Origin: DAIQNV01 sp036788215
GTDB lineage: Bacteria; Planctomycetota; Phycisphaerae; Phycisphaerales; UBA1924
Direction: 5' to 3'
Assembly (NCBI GenBank): GCA_036788215.1
Contig: DAIQNV010000028.1
Span: 1 to 41,360 of the forward strand
DNA: 41,360 nt
Part shown: piece by piece, positions 7,850-16,278 of the stretch
Numbering within the stretch: the first letter of the stretch is position 1
How the letters are laid out: each line of letters starts with the position of its first letter
Translations under genes and position numbers: made by a program
The notes under the pieces: model-generated
What the model was told of the DNA's origin: nothing
The model's input: only the letters and a program-made list of their open reading frames with translations
Database searches by the model: none

Positions 7850-7883
7850 CACTACCCGGCGAACGCCGGGTAGTGCTCTTTTT
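7850..7883 (+). terminator. Rho-independent terminator after xerC/D
   Basis: The arms CACTACCCGGC (7850-7860) and GCCGGGTAGTG (7865-7875) pair perfectly around GAAC. The tract TCTTTTT (7877-7883) follows. It lies 37 bp after the recombinase stop. The remaining ~125 bp to the convergent gene at 8010 hold only C-rich simple sequence. Confidence 0.92.
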
Positions 7884-8009
7884 GCAGCAACTCGCAACGA
7901 TCCCCCGGTGCCCCGAACCGCCCGAAGGGCGCTTCGGGCCAACCCACCCACAACGCCCCATTCACACAGCCACTCTACCACACCGCCACTCCGCCACTCT
8001 CCCCCCCCA

Positions 8010-9227
8010 CTACCTCCGCGGAATCAGATCCGGCCCCACCGCGTCCGCGATCTCCACGCCGAGCCGCTCCGCGGACACCGACGCGTCGAAGGGGAGCACC
8101 GCGTCCAGCCGGCCCTGGGACCCGATGACGACGACCGCTCCCGCTGCATCCGGCGCGACGCGGTCGAGCAGTTCCGCGGGGCTCGCCCACAGGGCCCCGG
8201 GCGTTCGCGCCTCCGCCTCCTCGAACCCGGGCTGGCTGGGCATGCCCCGCCACGCCTGCGCGAATGCTTCGAGCGCCGCAGCGTCGTACCCGCCCGTCGG
8301 GACCGCCAGCACGGGGCGGGCGACAACCCCCGGGAAGGCCGACGCGGGCCGACCCGCCAGCACGCTGCGCCGCGCGAGCGTCCGGCGCGCCTCGCGCACC
8401 GCCTCAGCGCCCGTGCCTGCCCCCACCCCGGCCCCCACCCCGGGTGCGTCGCGGACCACGAAGAGCACCACCGCGCTGGGCGACCGCCCCTCGCCCGCGA
8501 ACGCGAGCGCCGGCGACCACACGCCCTCGCCCCCCGCCGGCGCGAGGGCCAGGCGGGGCAGCAGATCCCCGGGCTCGAGGTCGCCCCGGCGCCCCGCGAG
8601 CGCACCGAGGCGCTCCACCTGCGTCCGGCCCTCCAGCATCGGGGGCGCTCCGAAGGCGTCGTCGGTACGCACGAACACCAGCACATGCTCCACCGGCGGA
8701 CTCGACCGTACGAGGACCGTCGCCCGCTCGATCCAGGACGCGGACTCGTCGAATCCGAGCGTCAGGACGACCAGGCGCGACTCCCCCACCGCTCCCCCGT
8801 CGACCGCCCGCCACGACAGGGGCTCCGCGCCGTTGTCGTCGCCCACGAGCAGCACGCCCCCGTCCGGTTCGCCCAGGGCCAGCGCCAGGGGGGGCAGCAG
8901 GAGGGGCGGGAAGACCCCCGCGAGACGATCGGCGGCGCCGATCTTGCCCGCGTCGTCGCGGTAGACCGCGGTCGCGTTGAAGGGGTTCCACGCGAGCAGC
9001 GCCTCGTCCGTCGCGACCGCCGCGAGCCCGGACATCCGCACGCCCGCTCGCCGGCCCTCGGGGGACCAGGCGATCTCCACCCGGCGCGCGGGGCCCGCCG
9101 GCTCGTCGCCCACGAAGCTCCGCAGCTCGACCAGCGCCGACCAAGGGCGGTCCGACAGCGCGGCGCGCACCTCGTCGAGCGGTCCCGGAGCGATCGCCAG
9201 CGCGAGCGCGACCAGCGCGGGGATCAC
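8010..9227 (-). CDS. Putative exported protein of unknown function, coupled to folK
   Basis: The frame is open further upstream, but those codons lie inside folK. The natural start is the GTG at 9227, which overlaps the folK stop as GTGA and implies translational coupling. The 405-residue product begins with a short hydrophobic signal-like stretch (IPALVALALAIAPGP). It continues with beta-rich segments such as WSALVELRSFVG, VEIAWSPEGRRAGVRM and LLAWNPFNATAVYRDD. A central part ends in a two-component-like sequence of DEPGDLLP type, and the C-terminal third (AVVVIGSQGRLDAVLPFDA) is alpha/beta. I do not recognise a family. The strands followed by a lipid-like hydrophobic Pro/Leu loop could suit a periplasmic lipid-binding fold, but this is speculative. 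Confidence 0.72.
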   Translation of the reverse strand: MIPALVALALAIAPGPLDEVRAALSDRPWSALVELRSFVGDEPAGPARRVEIAWSPEGRRAGVRMSGLAAVATDEALLAWNPFNATAVYRDDAGKIGAADRLAGVFPPLLLPPLALALGEPDGGVLLVGDDNGAEPLSWRAVDGGAVGESRLVVLTLGFDESASWIERATVLVRSSPPVEHVLVFVRTDDAFGAPPMLEGRTQVERLGALAGRRGDLEPGDLLPRLALAPAGGEGVWSPALAFAGEGRSPSAVVLFVVRDAPGVGAGVGAGTGAEAVREARRTLARRSVLAGRPASAFPGVVARPVLAVPTGGYDAAALEAFAQAWRGMPSQPGFEEAEARTPGALWASPAELLDRVAPDAAGAVVVIGSQGRLDAVLPFDASVSAERLGVEIADAVGPDLIPRR

Positions 9228-9763
9228 GAGCGGGCCCCCGTCGGGTGCTCTGCTCGCTGTCGCAGCGAAGCCAGCAGGTCCGCGACCGTCCCCCGACCCG
9301 GCACGACGAGATCGGGCGCGATCTCCGCCAGGGGCTCCAGCACGAACGCCCGCTCCGCGAGGCGGGGGTGCGGGACGGTCAGGCCCGGCTCGTCGATCTG
9401 CGCGTCCGCGTAGACGATCAGGTCGAGATCGAGCGTGCGAGGGCCCCAGCGTTCCTCGGTCGCGCGGTTGCGCCCCCGGGCTGCTTCGATGCTGAGCATG
9501 GCCCCGAGCAGGTCCCGGGCGGAGAGACGCGTCGCAAGTATCGCAGCAGCATTGAGATACGGCCCCTGCCCGGGCGGGCCGACCGGGGCGGTTTCGTAGG
9601 CGCCCGATCGCGCCAGCAGCGAGGTTTCCGGGAGGGAGGCGAGGGAGGCGAAGGCCATCGCGAGGTGGGCGGAGCGGTCGCCCAGATCGGAGTCGAGATT
9701 GGAGCCAAGGGCGACCGCGGCGCGGACGGGGGCCGGGTGGGGCGTAGGGGCCGGGTGGGGCAT
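9224..9763 (-). CDS. folK: 2-amino-4-hydroxy-6-hydroxymethyldihydropteridine pyrophosphokinase
   Basis: HPPK transfers pyrophosphate from ATP to the pterin alcohol in cytosolic folate synthesis. The diagnostic motif RWGPRTLDLDLI is at residues 105-116, with VALGSNL at the start of the domain, GPYLNAAA in the middle and PHPRLAERAFVLEPLAEIAP near the end. Length (179 aa) is normal. The first ~12 residues (a His/Pro/Ala repeat) come from an 18-bp duplicated sequence. There is no good Shine-Dalgarno before ATG 9763, so initiation may be unusual. The stop overlaps the next gene's GTG. Confidence 0.95.
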   Translation of the reverse strand: MPHPAPTPHPAPVRAAVALGSNLDSDLGDRSAHLAMAFASLASLPETSLLARSGAYETAPVGPPGQGPYLNAAAILATRLSARDLLGAMLSIEAARGRNRATEERWGPRTLDLDLIVYADAQIDEPGLTVPHPRLAERAFVLEPLAEIAPDLVVPGRGTVADLLASLRQRAEHPTGARS

Positions 9764-9859
9764 AGAGGAGTGAAGCCGGGCGGGGGGCCCGGGGCAAGGC
9801 TCGGGGCGGAGTTGCCCGATCCCGGGGATGCGGCGCCGGACCGGGCCCTCACGAACGCA

Positions 9860-9891
9860 AACGGGCCGCGCACCTCAGTGCGCGGCCCGTT
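9860..9891 (-). terminator. Probable terminator at the end of the flagellar locus
   Basis: AACGGGCCGCGCAC (9860-9873) and GTGCGCGGCCCGTT (9878-9891) form a perfect 14-bp stem with a 4-nt loop, 37 bp past the fliA stop. Only a short T run follows on the minus strand, so termination strength is uncertain, but the stem is very stable. Confidence 0.75.
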
Positions 9892-9928
9892 CGGGGTGGT
9901 GGATGCGTGGTGAGCGGTCGTCGTCGGG

Positions 9929-10801
9929 TCAGGACCCGTTGACGGGCTCGAGTTCCTTCATGCGGTGCTGCATCTGGGCCTTGAGGCGGAGGAGGATGGA
10001 GGAGTGCATCTGGCTGACGCGGCTCTCGGAGAGATCAAGGGTGGCCCCGATCTCCTTCATCGTCATGCCCTCGTAGTAGTAGAGGACGACGATGAGGCGC
10101 TCGGCGCGGCTGAGGCCCTTGGTGATGAGGTCCTTGAGGTCCTTGCGCTGCAGGTCCTTGATGGGGCCGGTCTGGCCGTCATCCTTGATGACGTCGATCT
10201 CGCGGAGTTCGCGGGAGCCGTCGCCCTGGAAGCACTTGCGGGTGATGCTGGTGACGGAGACCGCCTGGGAGTCGCGCTTGTACTTCTCGAACTCCTCCGC
10301 CTCGATGTTGAGGCGGGTGGCGACCTCGTCGTCGGTGGCTCGCTCGCCGGTCTCCATCTCGATGGCCTGGCGGGCCTGATCGACACGGTTGGTCCTGTGG
10401 CGGACGAGGCGGGGGACCCAGTCCATCGAGCGGAGCTCATCGAGGATGGCGCCGCGGATGCGCGGGGCGCAGTAGGTCTCGAACTTGACCTTGCGCTCAA
10501 GGTCGAAGGCATCGATCGCATCCATCAGGCCAAAGAGGCCGGCCGACATGAGGTCCTCGATATCGACCTCGTCGGGGAGGCGTGCGTAGATGCGCTCCGC
10601 GTTGTAGCGGACGAGATGGAGGTACTTCTCCATCAGGTAGTTGCGCATGTCCTCGCTAGGCTCTTTGGCGTAGCGGGCCCAGATCTCCTCGATAGGGATC
10701 TGGTCGAACTGCGAGGGAAGGCCGCTCGGTTCGGCGTGCCGGGCCCCGTGCCGGCCCATGCCGCGCCCCATCGGTCGCATTGTCGCTTTGAGAATCGACA
10801 T
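9929..10801 (-). CDS. fliA: Flagellar RNA polymerase sigma factor (sigma-28, FliA/WhiG family)
   Basis: FliA directs late flagellar transcription (typically filament, chemotaxis and motor genes). The 290-residue protein has sigma region 2 at about 50-130 (LHLVRYNAERIYARLP, DIEDLMSAGLFGLMDAIDAFD, FETYCAPRIRGAILDELR, a run typical of FliA). Region 3 is central. Region 4 is C-terminal, with a helix-turn-helix (MTMKEIGATLDLSESRVSQMHSSIL). The basic, Met/Gly-rich first 30 residues are an extension. ATG 10801 has AAGGAG with 7-nt spacing. It is the last gene of the locus and has its own candidate promoter about 170 bp upstream. An anti-sigma FlgM is not seen here. Confidence 0.96.
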   Translation of the reverse strand: MSILKATMRPMGRGMGRHGARHAEPSGLPSQFDQIPIEEIWARYAKEPSEDMRNYLMEKYLHLVRYNAERIYARLPDEVDIEDLMSAGLFGLMDAIDAFDLERKVKFETYCAPRIRGAILDELRSMDWVPRLVRHRTNRVDQARQAIEMETGERATDDEVATRLNIEAEEFEKYKRDSQAVSVTSITRKCFQGDGSRELREIDVIKDDGQTGPIKDLQRKDLKDLITKGLSRAERLIVVLYYYEGMTMKEIGATLDLSESRVSQMHSSILLRLKAQMQHRMKELEPVNGS

Positions 10802-10924
10802 CGGTCCACTCCTTGACCCTGCTTGCCCACCGGCCCCCCCCGGGCCGCGGCTGAATCAGTCACCGATGTCGGTTGCCCTCGTTCGATCATCCCGATCGGC
10901 GGAGGGCCGGCGACTGAATCTGCC

Positions 10925-10942
10925 GTGAGACAGGCGTCTCAC
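10925..10942 (-). other. Hairpin in the fliA leader
   Basis: GTGAGAC (10925-10931) and GTCTCAC (10936-10942) are perfect 7-bp arms with a 4-nt loop. They lie in the ~170-nt leader between the candidate promoter and the fliA start. No riboswitch family is recognised. Confidence 0.45.
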
Positions 10943-10976
10943 CTGGGCGTCCGTTCTTCCGTGTCCGGACTGTCGG

Positions 10977-11004
10977 AGTATACAGATTTCCGACCGTTTG
11001 CGAA
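10977..11004 (-). promoter_or_regulatory. Sigma-70-type promoter for fliA
   Basis: On the minus strand TTCGCA (11004-10999, 4 of 6 matches to TTGACA) and TATACT (10982-10977, 5 of 6 matches to TATAAT) are 16 bp apart. They sit in a locally AT-richer stretch (10975-11045) that stands out from the GC-rich surroundings. Transcription would start near 10970. Confidence 0.6.
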
Positions 11005-11087
11005 GCTGCGAAATGCAGCGATCAGACATTCACACTAATTCATCTGGCGTCGTTTGTCGCTCATCTTTGCGGTTGATGCGGTGCAAG

Positions 11088-11396
11088 TCATGCGCTTCGG
11101 GGTCCTTGCCCCACCACCCGGACCTCGACGGAGTCGTCGACCTCGAGTTCCGGAGGGCGTGAGGGCTCCGGAATAGGGTGTAGGAGCTTGTAGCGGTCGA
11201 TGTACTCGCGGGCCGCGGTCTGGGCCGCTTTGCCCACTGCCCAGCCCAGGAGATACCCGGCGAGCGTGCACGGGATGGCCCTCAGAAGGGTCACCGTCCC
11301 GGGGTTCCCGGCGATCATGCCCGCCAGCGTCGCGGTCGCGAACGACGACAACCCCAGCACCGCGGCGATGAATTTGGCCGGTGGCTCGACATGCAT
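11088..11396 (-). CDS. Small two-TM protein between flhG and fliA
   Basis: The 102-residue protein starts at ATG 11396, with a GAGAG tract about 9 nt upstream. Two hydrophobic segments occupy roughly residues 8-29 (FIAAVLGLSSFATATLAG) and 37-57 (LRAIPCTLAGYLLGWAVG). A charged C-terminal tail of ~45 residues follows (AAREYIDRYKLL, then Pro/Glu-rich to the end). No family is recognised. It lies 44 bp after flhG and reads the same way, so co-transcription is likely. Two Gly-rich TM helices with a cytoplasmic tail would suit a small membrane adaptor in flagellar placement or regulation, which is inference from position. Confidence 0.8.
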   Translation of the reverse strand: MHVEPPAKFIAAVLGLSSFATATLAGMIAGNPGTVTLLRAIPCTLAGYLLGWAVGKAAQTAAREYIDRYKLLHPIPEPSRPPELEVDDSVEVRVVGQGPRSA

Positions 11397-11440
11397 CTGG
11401 GTCGGCTCTCACTGCTTTCTACGGACCTCCGTTGCGGGGC

Positions 11441-12364
11441 CTATCGGCCCGGGCGTGCGGCGCCTTGAACGGTTTCGAAATTCTGTGCGGCGCGTGCGCC
11501 CGCGCAGACACCCCAGAGGGCGCGAGCGCACCGGGTCAGGTCGCGCGAGGCGCCCGCGAGCGGGGCAGCAGCGACCACCGGAACCCGGGATCGCGCGGCG
11601 CGTTCGACACGGGCGTCCCGCCGGATCGCCCCGATCGGCCGGACCGCGAGCTGCAGGAAATGCTTGGTGGTGCGAGAGATACGCGAGCAGGCGTCCGCCG
11701 CGTCCCGCTTGCCCGCTGCGGCGCTGACCACCAGCAAGGGGGGCCTCGCGGTCTCGCCGGCGCGTCGATGGGCGTGGGCCACGCACTTGATCATCGCGTA
11801 CGCGTCCGCGATCGAGGCGGGTTCGGGTGTTGTCACCACGACGGTGTGGTCCGCGGTCGAGGCGAGCGTGACCGACTCGAGCCCGACGCCGGCGCCGGTG
11901 TCGACGAGCACGAGGTCGCAGGTCGCGCGGAGGCGCTCGAGACCGGTGAGGATCCCGTCCAGGTCGGGCGCATCGAGACGGGCCGCGGAGGCGCCGCCCG
12001 CGGGGCCCGGGATCAGGGTGAACCCGTAGGGCGTTTCGATCGAGGCCCGCTCGAGCTGGCCCGAACGGAGATCGGCGCGGGTGAGGCGGCGCTGGGCCGA
12101 AAGACCCAGCAGCACGTCCGCGTTCGCGACGCCAATGTCGAGATCGACCAGCGTGACGCGGAGGCCCCGCTTCGCGAGCACGACCGCGGTGTTGACCGCG
12201 AGGGTGGTCTTCCCCACGCCCCCCTTCCCGGAGGCGACGGTCACGATCGGCGCCTGGTCGGGCGGGAGGACATCGGGCGCAGCGGGGCGCGCTGCAGCGA
12301 CCTCTCTCGGGGCGCTCGCGATGAGCGCCCGCAGGCGCGAGGCCTGGTCGGCGGTCACGGTCAT
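11441..12364 (-). CDS. flhG: Flagellar number regulator, MinD-like ATPase FlhG
   Basis: FlhG (YlxH/FleN) is a MinD/ParA-type ATPase that controls flagellar number and stimulates the FlhF GTPase. The deviant Walker A KGGVGKTT is at 47-54. It is followed by VTLVDLDIGVANADVLLG (switch I region) and DLVLVDTGAGVG (Walker B). Residues 6-12 (DQASRLR) match the DQAxxLR motif known to activate FlhF. The ATG at 12364 overlaps the flhF stop (ATGA), so the two are translationally coupled. Length (307 aa) is typical. The C-terminal ~60 residues are Arg/Ala-rich. Confidence 0.95.
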   Translation of the reverse strand: MTVTADQASRLRALIASAPREVAAARPAAPDVLPPDQAPIVTVASGKGGVGKTTLAVNTAVVLAKRGLRVTLVDLDIGVANADVLLGLSAQRRLTRADLRSGQLERASIETPYGFTLIPGPAGGASAARLDAPDLDGILTGLERLRATCDLVLVDTGAGVGLESVTLASTADHTVVVTTPEPASIADAYAMIKCVAHAHRRAGETARPPLLVVSAAAGKRDAADACSRISRTTKHFLQLAVRPIGAIRRDARVERAARSRVPVVAAAPLAGASRDLTRCARALWGVCAGARAAQNFETVQGAARPGR

Positions 12365-13788
12365 GATGCGCCCTCGCCTTCGAGGGCGAGGCGGGCGAGC
12401 CGGTCCGCGTTGGCGGGCTCGAAGTCGTCCGGCACTTCCTGGCCCGTCGAGACATACGCGATCGGGAGCTGCGTTTCGTGGCACGCTGCGAGGATGACCC
12501 CGAGCCCCTCGGTCTCGTCCAGCTTCGTGAGCAGGAGGCGGTCCGGGCCCAGGCGCCCGAAGCGGTCCGCGGCCCGGGCCAGGGCCCGGTCGGCGCTCGA
12601 CGCGGCGAGGACGAGGTGGGTCTCGTCGGGTGCAGCAGCTTCCAGGAACCCCGCCAGCTCGCCCAGTCGCGCCTCGTCGCCCGGCGAGCGCCCCGCGGTG
12701 TCGATCAGGATCAGGTCGCAGTCCGCGAAGGAATCGCGGGCCTGGGCCATCTCCGCAGGCGTCAGCGCGACCTTCACCGGCAGCCCGATGATCCCGGCGT
12801 AGGTGCGGAGCTGCTCGACCGCTGCGATGCGGTAGGTGTCGGCGGTGATGAGCCCGACGCGCCGGCCATGCCGGAGCTTCAGGGTGGCGGCGAGCTTGGC
12901 GATCGTGGTGGTCTTGCCCACCCCGGTGGGCCCGACGAAGGCGACCGCCCGCGCCGGCTCTCCGGTGCGGGGCATCTTGATCGACGGCGCGGTGCGGATC
13001 CGCTCCGCGAGGGCGCGGAGCAGCGTCTGGCGCACGATCTGCGGGTCCGCGAGTTCCGCCGGGCTGAGCTCGCTGCGGGCCTGGTTCGCGATGTCGTCCG
13101 CGATCTCCGCCGGGACCGCGTTGTCGAGCATGCCGGTGTAGTAGTTGAAGAGGGCGTCGGGGAGGCCCCCGGTCGCGAGCGCCGCGTCGCGGGCACCGCT
13201 GCGGGTCAGGTGGACCGCGGTCGAGCGCGTCGTCTGCAGCACCTGGCCCACCAGACGCCGGATCGAGTGCAGCTCCGCTTCGAGGGCCGCCTGCGCGTCC
13301 GGGCCTTGGGGCCGGAGCGTCACGGTGGTCGCCTCCAGACGCGAACCGCCCCGCGATCCATTCGGGGGCCGATACGCGGGCGCGGGCGGCGCCACCTCGA
13401 CCGGGGCCACCGGGCGCGGGGCCGCGACGCGACGGGGCGCCGGGGGCGTGCGGTCTTCTCTGGGCCCGGGGCGGGGCTCCGCCAGGCGGTCCAGCGTCGC
13501 CACCGCGGCGTTGAACTCCCGGTCGGGCGCCGGATCCGGGGGTGTTGCTGCGAGGTCCTCCCCCGCGGCGGCGCGGGCCCGCCTGCGGCGCTGCTCGAGC
13601 GAGAGGGCCCCGGTCTCGGGCATGGCGGCGCTCGCGGTGATCTCAACCAGGGGCTTGGACGCGATGCCCAGGACGCCCCCCGCCCGGAGCGTGCGTGTGC
13701 GCAGAATGACCGCCTCCGGGCCGAGGTCTTTCTTGACCTCGGCGAGGCACTCAGCCATCGACCGTGCTCGGAAGGTTCGGAGGTCCAT
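12361..13788 (-). CDS. flhF: Flagellar placement GTPase FlhF
   Basis: FlhF is an SRP-family GTPase that sets where flagella assemble at the membrane. The 475 residues hold the family's basic N-terminal B domain (MDLRTFRARSMAECLAEVKK, VILRTRTL), a long Pro/Ala/Arg-rich linker (about 60-160), a helical N domain (165-275) and the G domain. The P-loop is VGPTGVGKTT (285-294), followed by GLITADTYRIAAVEQLRTYA, LILIDTAGRS and LLLTKLDETEGLG. The start is placed at ATG 13788 because the family begins with a Met-Lys/Asp-Val/Leu-Arg-like run. An upstream in-frame start would add a Cys/Pro-rich tail not expected in the family. Confidence 0.95.
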   Translation of the reverse strand: MDLRTFRARSMAECLAEVKKDLGPEAVILRTRTLRAGGVLGIASKPLVEITASAAMPETGALSLEQRRRRARAAAGEDLAATPPDPAPDREFNAAVATLDRLAEPRPGPREDRTPPAPRRVAAPRPVAPVEVAPPAPAYRPPNGSRGGSRLEATTVTLRPQGPDAQAALEAELHSIRRLVGQVLQTTRSTAVHLTRSGARDAALATGGLPDALFNYYTGMLDNAVPAEIADDIANQARSELSPAELADPQIVRQTLLRALAERIRTAPSIKMPRTGEPARAVAFVGPTGVGKTTTIAKLAATLKLRHGRRVGLITADTYRIAAVEQLRTYAGIIGLPVKVALTPAEMAQARDSFADCDLILIDTAGRSPGDEARLGELAGFLEAAAPDETHLVLAASSADRALARAADRFGRLGPDRLLLTKLDETEGLGVILAACHETQLPIAYVSTGQEVPDDFEPANADRLARLALEGEGAS

Positions 13789-13935
13789 CGCCGCGCATCC
13801 CTGCAGCGTGCCCCGTGACGGGGCCGTCGGTTGAACAGGGCATCCGTGCCCCGCGTGCACTGTATCGGATCAGTGTCGTCCGTGCGTCTGATAAGGCGCA
13901 GGCGGGCGGCGATTCTCACCGATTGGCAACGAAAC

Positions 13936-16116
13936 TCACGCGACGCCGGTCGCGGGCTGCCTTTGGGGTGTTCGCTTGGTCGGCTCGGGCGGGGAGACCA
14001 GCGCGATCGACTCCACGTCCAGCCCCGAGATGATCTCGTTGTACCCCAAGACGGAGGCAAAGGGCAGGCGCGTCTCGAGCATCTGCCGGACGACCGCCCG
14101 CACCTGCGGCGAGGCGATGACGACCGGCGGGTGCCCCGACGCGGTCAGGCGACCCAGGGCGTCGAGGATGGGCTCCGAGAGCGACTGCGCCACGCGGGCG
14201 GGCATGGTGACCGTCGTGCCCGCGGCGCCGCGGTCGATGTAGGCCGCGATCTGGTCCTCGAGGGCGGGGTCGAGGGTGACGCAGACGAGCCTGGGCTGCC
14301 CGTTCTCCGAGGGGGAGGTGTGCTGCTCGCAGATGGAGCGGCGAAGGGCGTGGCGGGTGTACTCGGTGAGGACGTCGAGGTCCTTGGTCTTGGGGGCCCA
14401 GTCGCCCAGGGTCTCGATGATGGTCTCGAGGTCGCGGATCGAGACGCGTTCCTTCAGGAGGTTCTGCAGGACGCGCTGCAGGTCGCCCAGCTTGATGATC
14501 GCGGGGATGACCTCCTCGACCAGTTTCGGCGCCTTCTGCTTGACCGTCTCGACGATGTTGGCGACCTCCTCGCGGGTCAGCAGGTCCTCCGCGTGCTTCT
14601 TGACGAGCTCGGTGAGGTGGGTCGCGAGGACCGAGGTCGGGCCGACGACGGTGTAGTTCATCGCCTCTGCGCGGGCCTGCAGGTTGGGCTCGATCCACCA
14701 CGCGTCGAGCCCGAAGGCCGGCTCCTTGGTCGGGTGGCCCTTGATCTCGCCCGTCGTGATGCCCGAGTCCATCGCCAAGAGCAGGCCCGGCTCGACGCGT
14801 CCCTTCGAGACCGCGGCGCCGCGGATCTTGACGCGGTATTCGTGCGGGTCGAGCTGCACGTTGTCGCGGATGCGCACCGGGGGCATCACCAGCCCGAGTT
14901 CCGCAGCGAGCTGGCGGCGGACCGCGGTGATCCGGTCGAGTAGGTCCCCGCCCTGGGTGGTGTCGACGAGCCCGACCAGCCCGTAGCCCACCTCGAGCTC
15001 GAGGGTGTCGACCTTCAGCAGGTCCTCGACCGGGGGCGGATCGCCGGCGCCGGGCGGGGGCAGCGCCGCTTCCGCTGCGGCGCTGTCGGTCGCCGCCTTC
15101 TCCCGCCGGATGAAGAAGACGCCCAGCCCGATGAGGCCCGACGCTGTGAGGACGAGGGGGACGGTGGGCAGTGGGGTCATCGCGAGGATGGCGAGGAAGA
15201 TGCCGGTGATGATCAGGCCCCGGGGCTTGGAGACGAGCTGGCTGGTGAGCTCCATGCCCAGGTCGTTCTTCTGCCCGGCCTGGGTGACGATCAGCGCCGA
15301 GGCGATGGCGATGACGAACGAGGGGATCTGGCTGGTCAGACCGTCGCCGATGGTCAGGATGGTGAAGCTCCGGGCGGTCTCGCCCAGGGGCCAGCCCTTC
15401 TCGATCATGCCGACCGCGAACCCGCCCAGGATGTTGATCGCTGTGATGATGATGCCCGCGATCGCGTCGCCCTTGACGAACTTGGAGGCACCGTCCATGG
15501 AGCCGAAGAAGTCCGCCTCCCGCGAGATCTCCTCGCGCCGGGCCCGGGCCTCGGACTCGGTGATGAGCCCCGCGTTCAGGTCCGAGTCGATCGCCATCTG
15601 CTTGCCGGGCATGGCGTCGAGGGTGAAGCGGGCGGCGACCTCGGAGATGCGGCCCGCGCCCTTGGTGATGACCATGAACTGCACCACCATGATGATGGAG
15701 AAGATGATGATGCCCACGAAGAGCGAGCCCCCGGCGACGAAGGTGCCGAAGGTCGCGATGACCTCTCCCGCCACCTCCATCACGCCCTCGGGGCTGTCGG
15801 CGTCGGCGGTCAGGATGAGACGCGTCGACGCGATATTGAGGACCAGGCGGAACAGCGTCGTCGCCAGCAGCAGCGACGGGAAGACCGAGAACTCCAGGGG
15901 CTTGGCCATGTAGAGCGTCGTCAGCAGGACGATCACCGCCAGGGAGATGTTGAGGCTGATCAGGATGTCGAGCGCCTCGGGCGGCAGCGGCACGAGGATG
16001 ACGACCAGCAGCCCGACGAACGCGACCGGCACCAGCAGCGAGCGGTGCTTGTCGACGAACGCGATCGCGCGTGCGACGAGGGTGGTGGGCTCGGGCTGGA
16101 GGGGGGAATCGGGCAT
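13936..16116 (-). CDS. flhA: Flagellar export gate protein FlhA
   Basis: FlhA forms the nonameric export ring of the flagellar type III secretion apparatus. The 726-residue protein has an N-terminal half with about 8 membrane segments (for example LLVPVAFVGLLVVILVPL, ILISLNISLAVIVLLTTLY). The FHIPEP region is MVVQFMVITKGAGRISEVAARFTLDAMPGKQMAID in plain pieces: FMVITKGAGRISEVAARF, then LDAMPGKQMAID. The cytoplasmic half (~380-726) ends in VIASPQVRAVVRQMLETR and FASVLGYNEI. The ATG at 16116 has no strong ribosome-binding site. The flhB-flhA spacer contains repeats and a gap, so upstream signals may be missing. The gene lies 147 bp upstream of flhF. Confidence 0.97.
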   Translation of the reverse strand: MPDSPLQPEPTTLVARAIAFVDKHRSLLVPVAFVGLLVVILVPLPPEALDILISLNISLAVIVLLTTLYMAKPLEFSVFPSLLLATTLFRLVLNIASTRLILTADADSPEGVMEVAGEVIATFGTFVAGGSLFVGIIIFSIIMVVQFMVITKGAGRISEVAARFTLDAMPGKQMAIDSDLNAGLITESEARARREEISREADFFGSMDGASKFVKGDAIAGIIITAINILGGFAVGMIEKGWPLGETARSFTILTIGDGLTSQIPSFVIAIASALIVTQAGQKNDLGMELTSQLVSKPRGLIITGIFLAILAMTPLPTVPLVLTASGLIGLGVFFIRREKAATDSAAAEAALPPPGAGDPPPVEDLLKVDTLELEVGYGLVGLVDTTQGGDLLDRITAVRRQLAAELGLVMPPVRIRDNVQLDPHEYRVKIRGAAVSKGRVEPGLLLAMDSGITTGEIKGHPTKEPAFGLDAWWIEPNLQARAEAMNYTVVGPTSVLATHLTELVKKHAEDLLTREEVANIVETVKQKAPKLVEEVIPAIIKLGDLQRVLQNLLKERVSIRDLETIIETLGDWAPKTKDLDVLTEYTRHALRRSICEQHTSPSENGQPRLVCVTLDPALEDQIAAYIDRGAAGTTVTMPARVAQSLSEPILDALGRLTASGHPPVVIASPQVRAVVRQMLETRLPFASVLGYNEIISGLDVESIALVSPPEPTKRTPQRQPATGVA

Positions 16117-16130
16117 CGGGGATCAGGCAA

Positions 16131-16270
16131 GCGGTGGGCANNNNNNNNNNNNNNNNNNNNNNNNNNNNNNNNNNNNNNNNNNNNNNNNNNNNNNNNNNNN
16201 NNNNNNNNNNNNNNNNNNNNNNNNNNNNNNNNNNNNNNNNGCGGTGGGCAATGGGCAATGTGCAATGGGA
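16131..16270. repeat. Short tandem repeats flanking a gap between flhB and flhA
   Basis: GCGGTGGGCA occurs immediately before (16131-16140) and immediately after (16241-16250) the N run. After the gap the heptamer TGGGCAA is repeated with variants (TGGGCAA, TGGGCAA, TGTGCAA). The gap therefore sits in a tandem-repeat tract. Confidence 0.8.
16141..16240. other. Scaffold gap of 100 N
   Basis: One hundred unknown bases lie inside the intergenic repeat tract between the flhB stop and the flhA start. The true length is unknown. No gene is interrupted. Confidence 0.99.
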
Positions 16271-16278
16271 ACGAAGAT

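Noticed and set aside
6837..9413. An 858-codon + strand frame running from xerC/D through folK
   Set aside because: It crosses a strong terminator and overlaps three recognisable or coherent genes in other frames. Its composition is Arg/Pro/Ala-rich shadow sequence.
9228..9797. N-terminal extension of the protein at 8010-9227
   Set aside because: This stretch is folK in another frame. The GTG at 9227 overlaps the folK stop and is the natural start.
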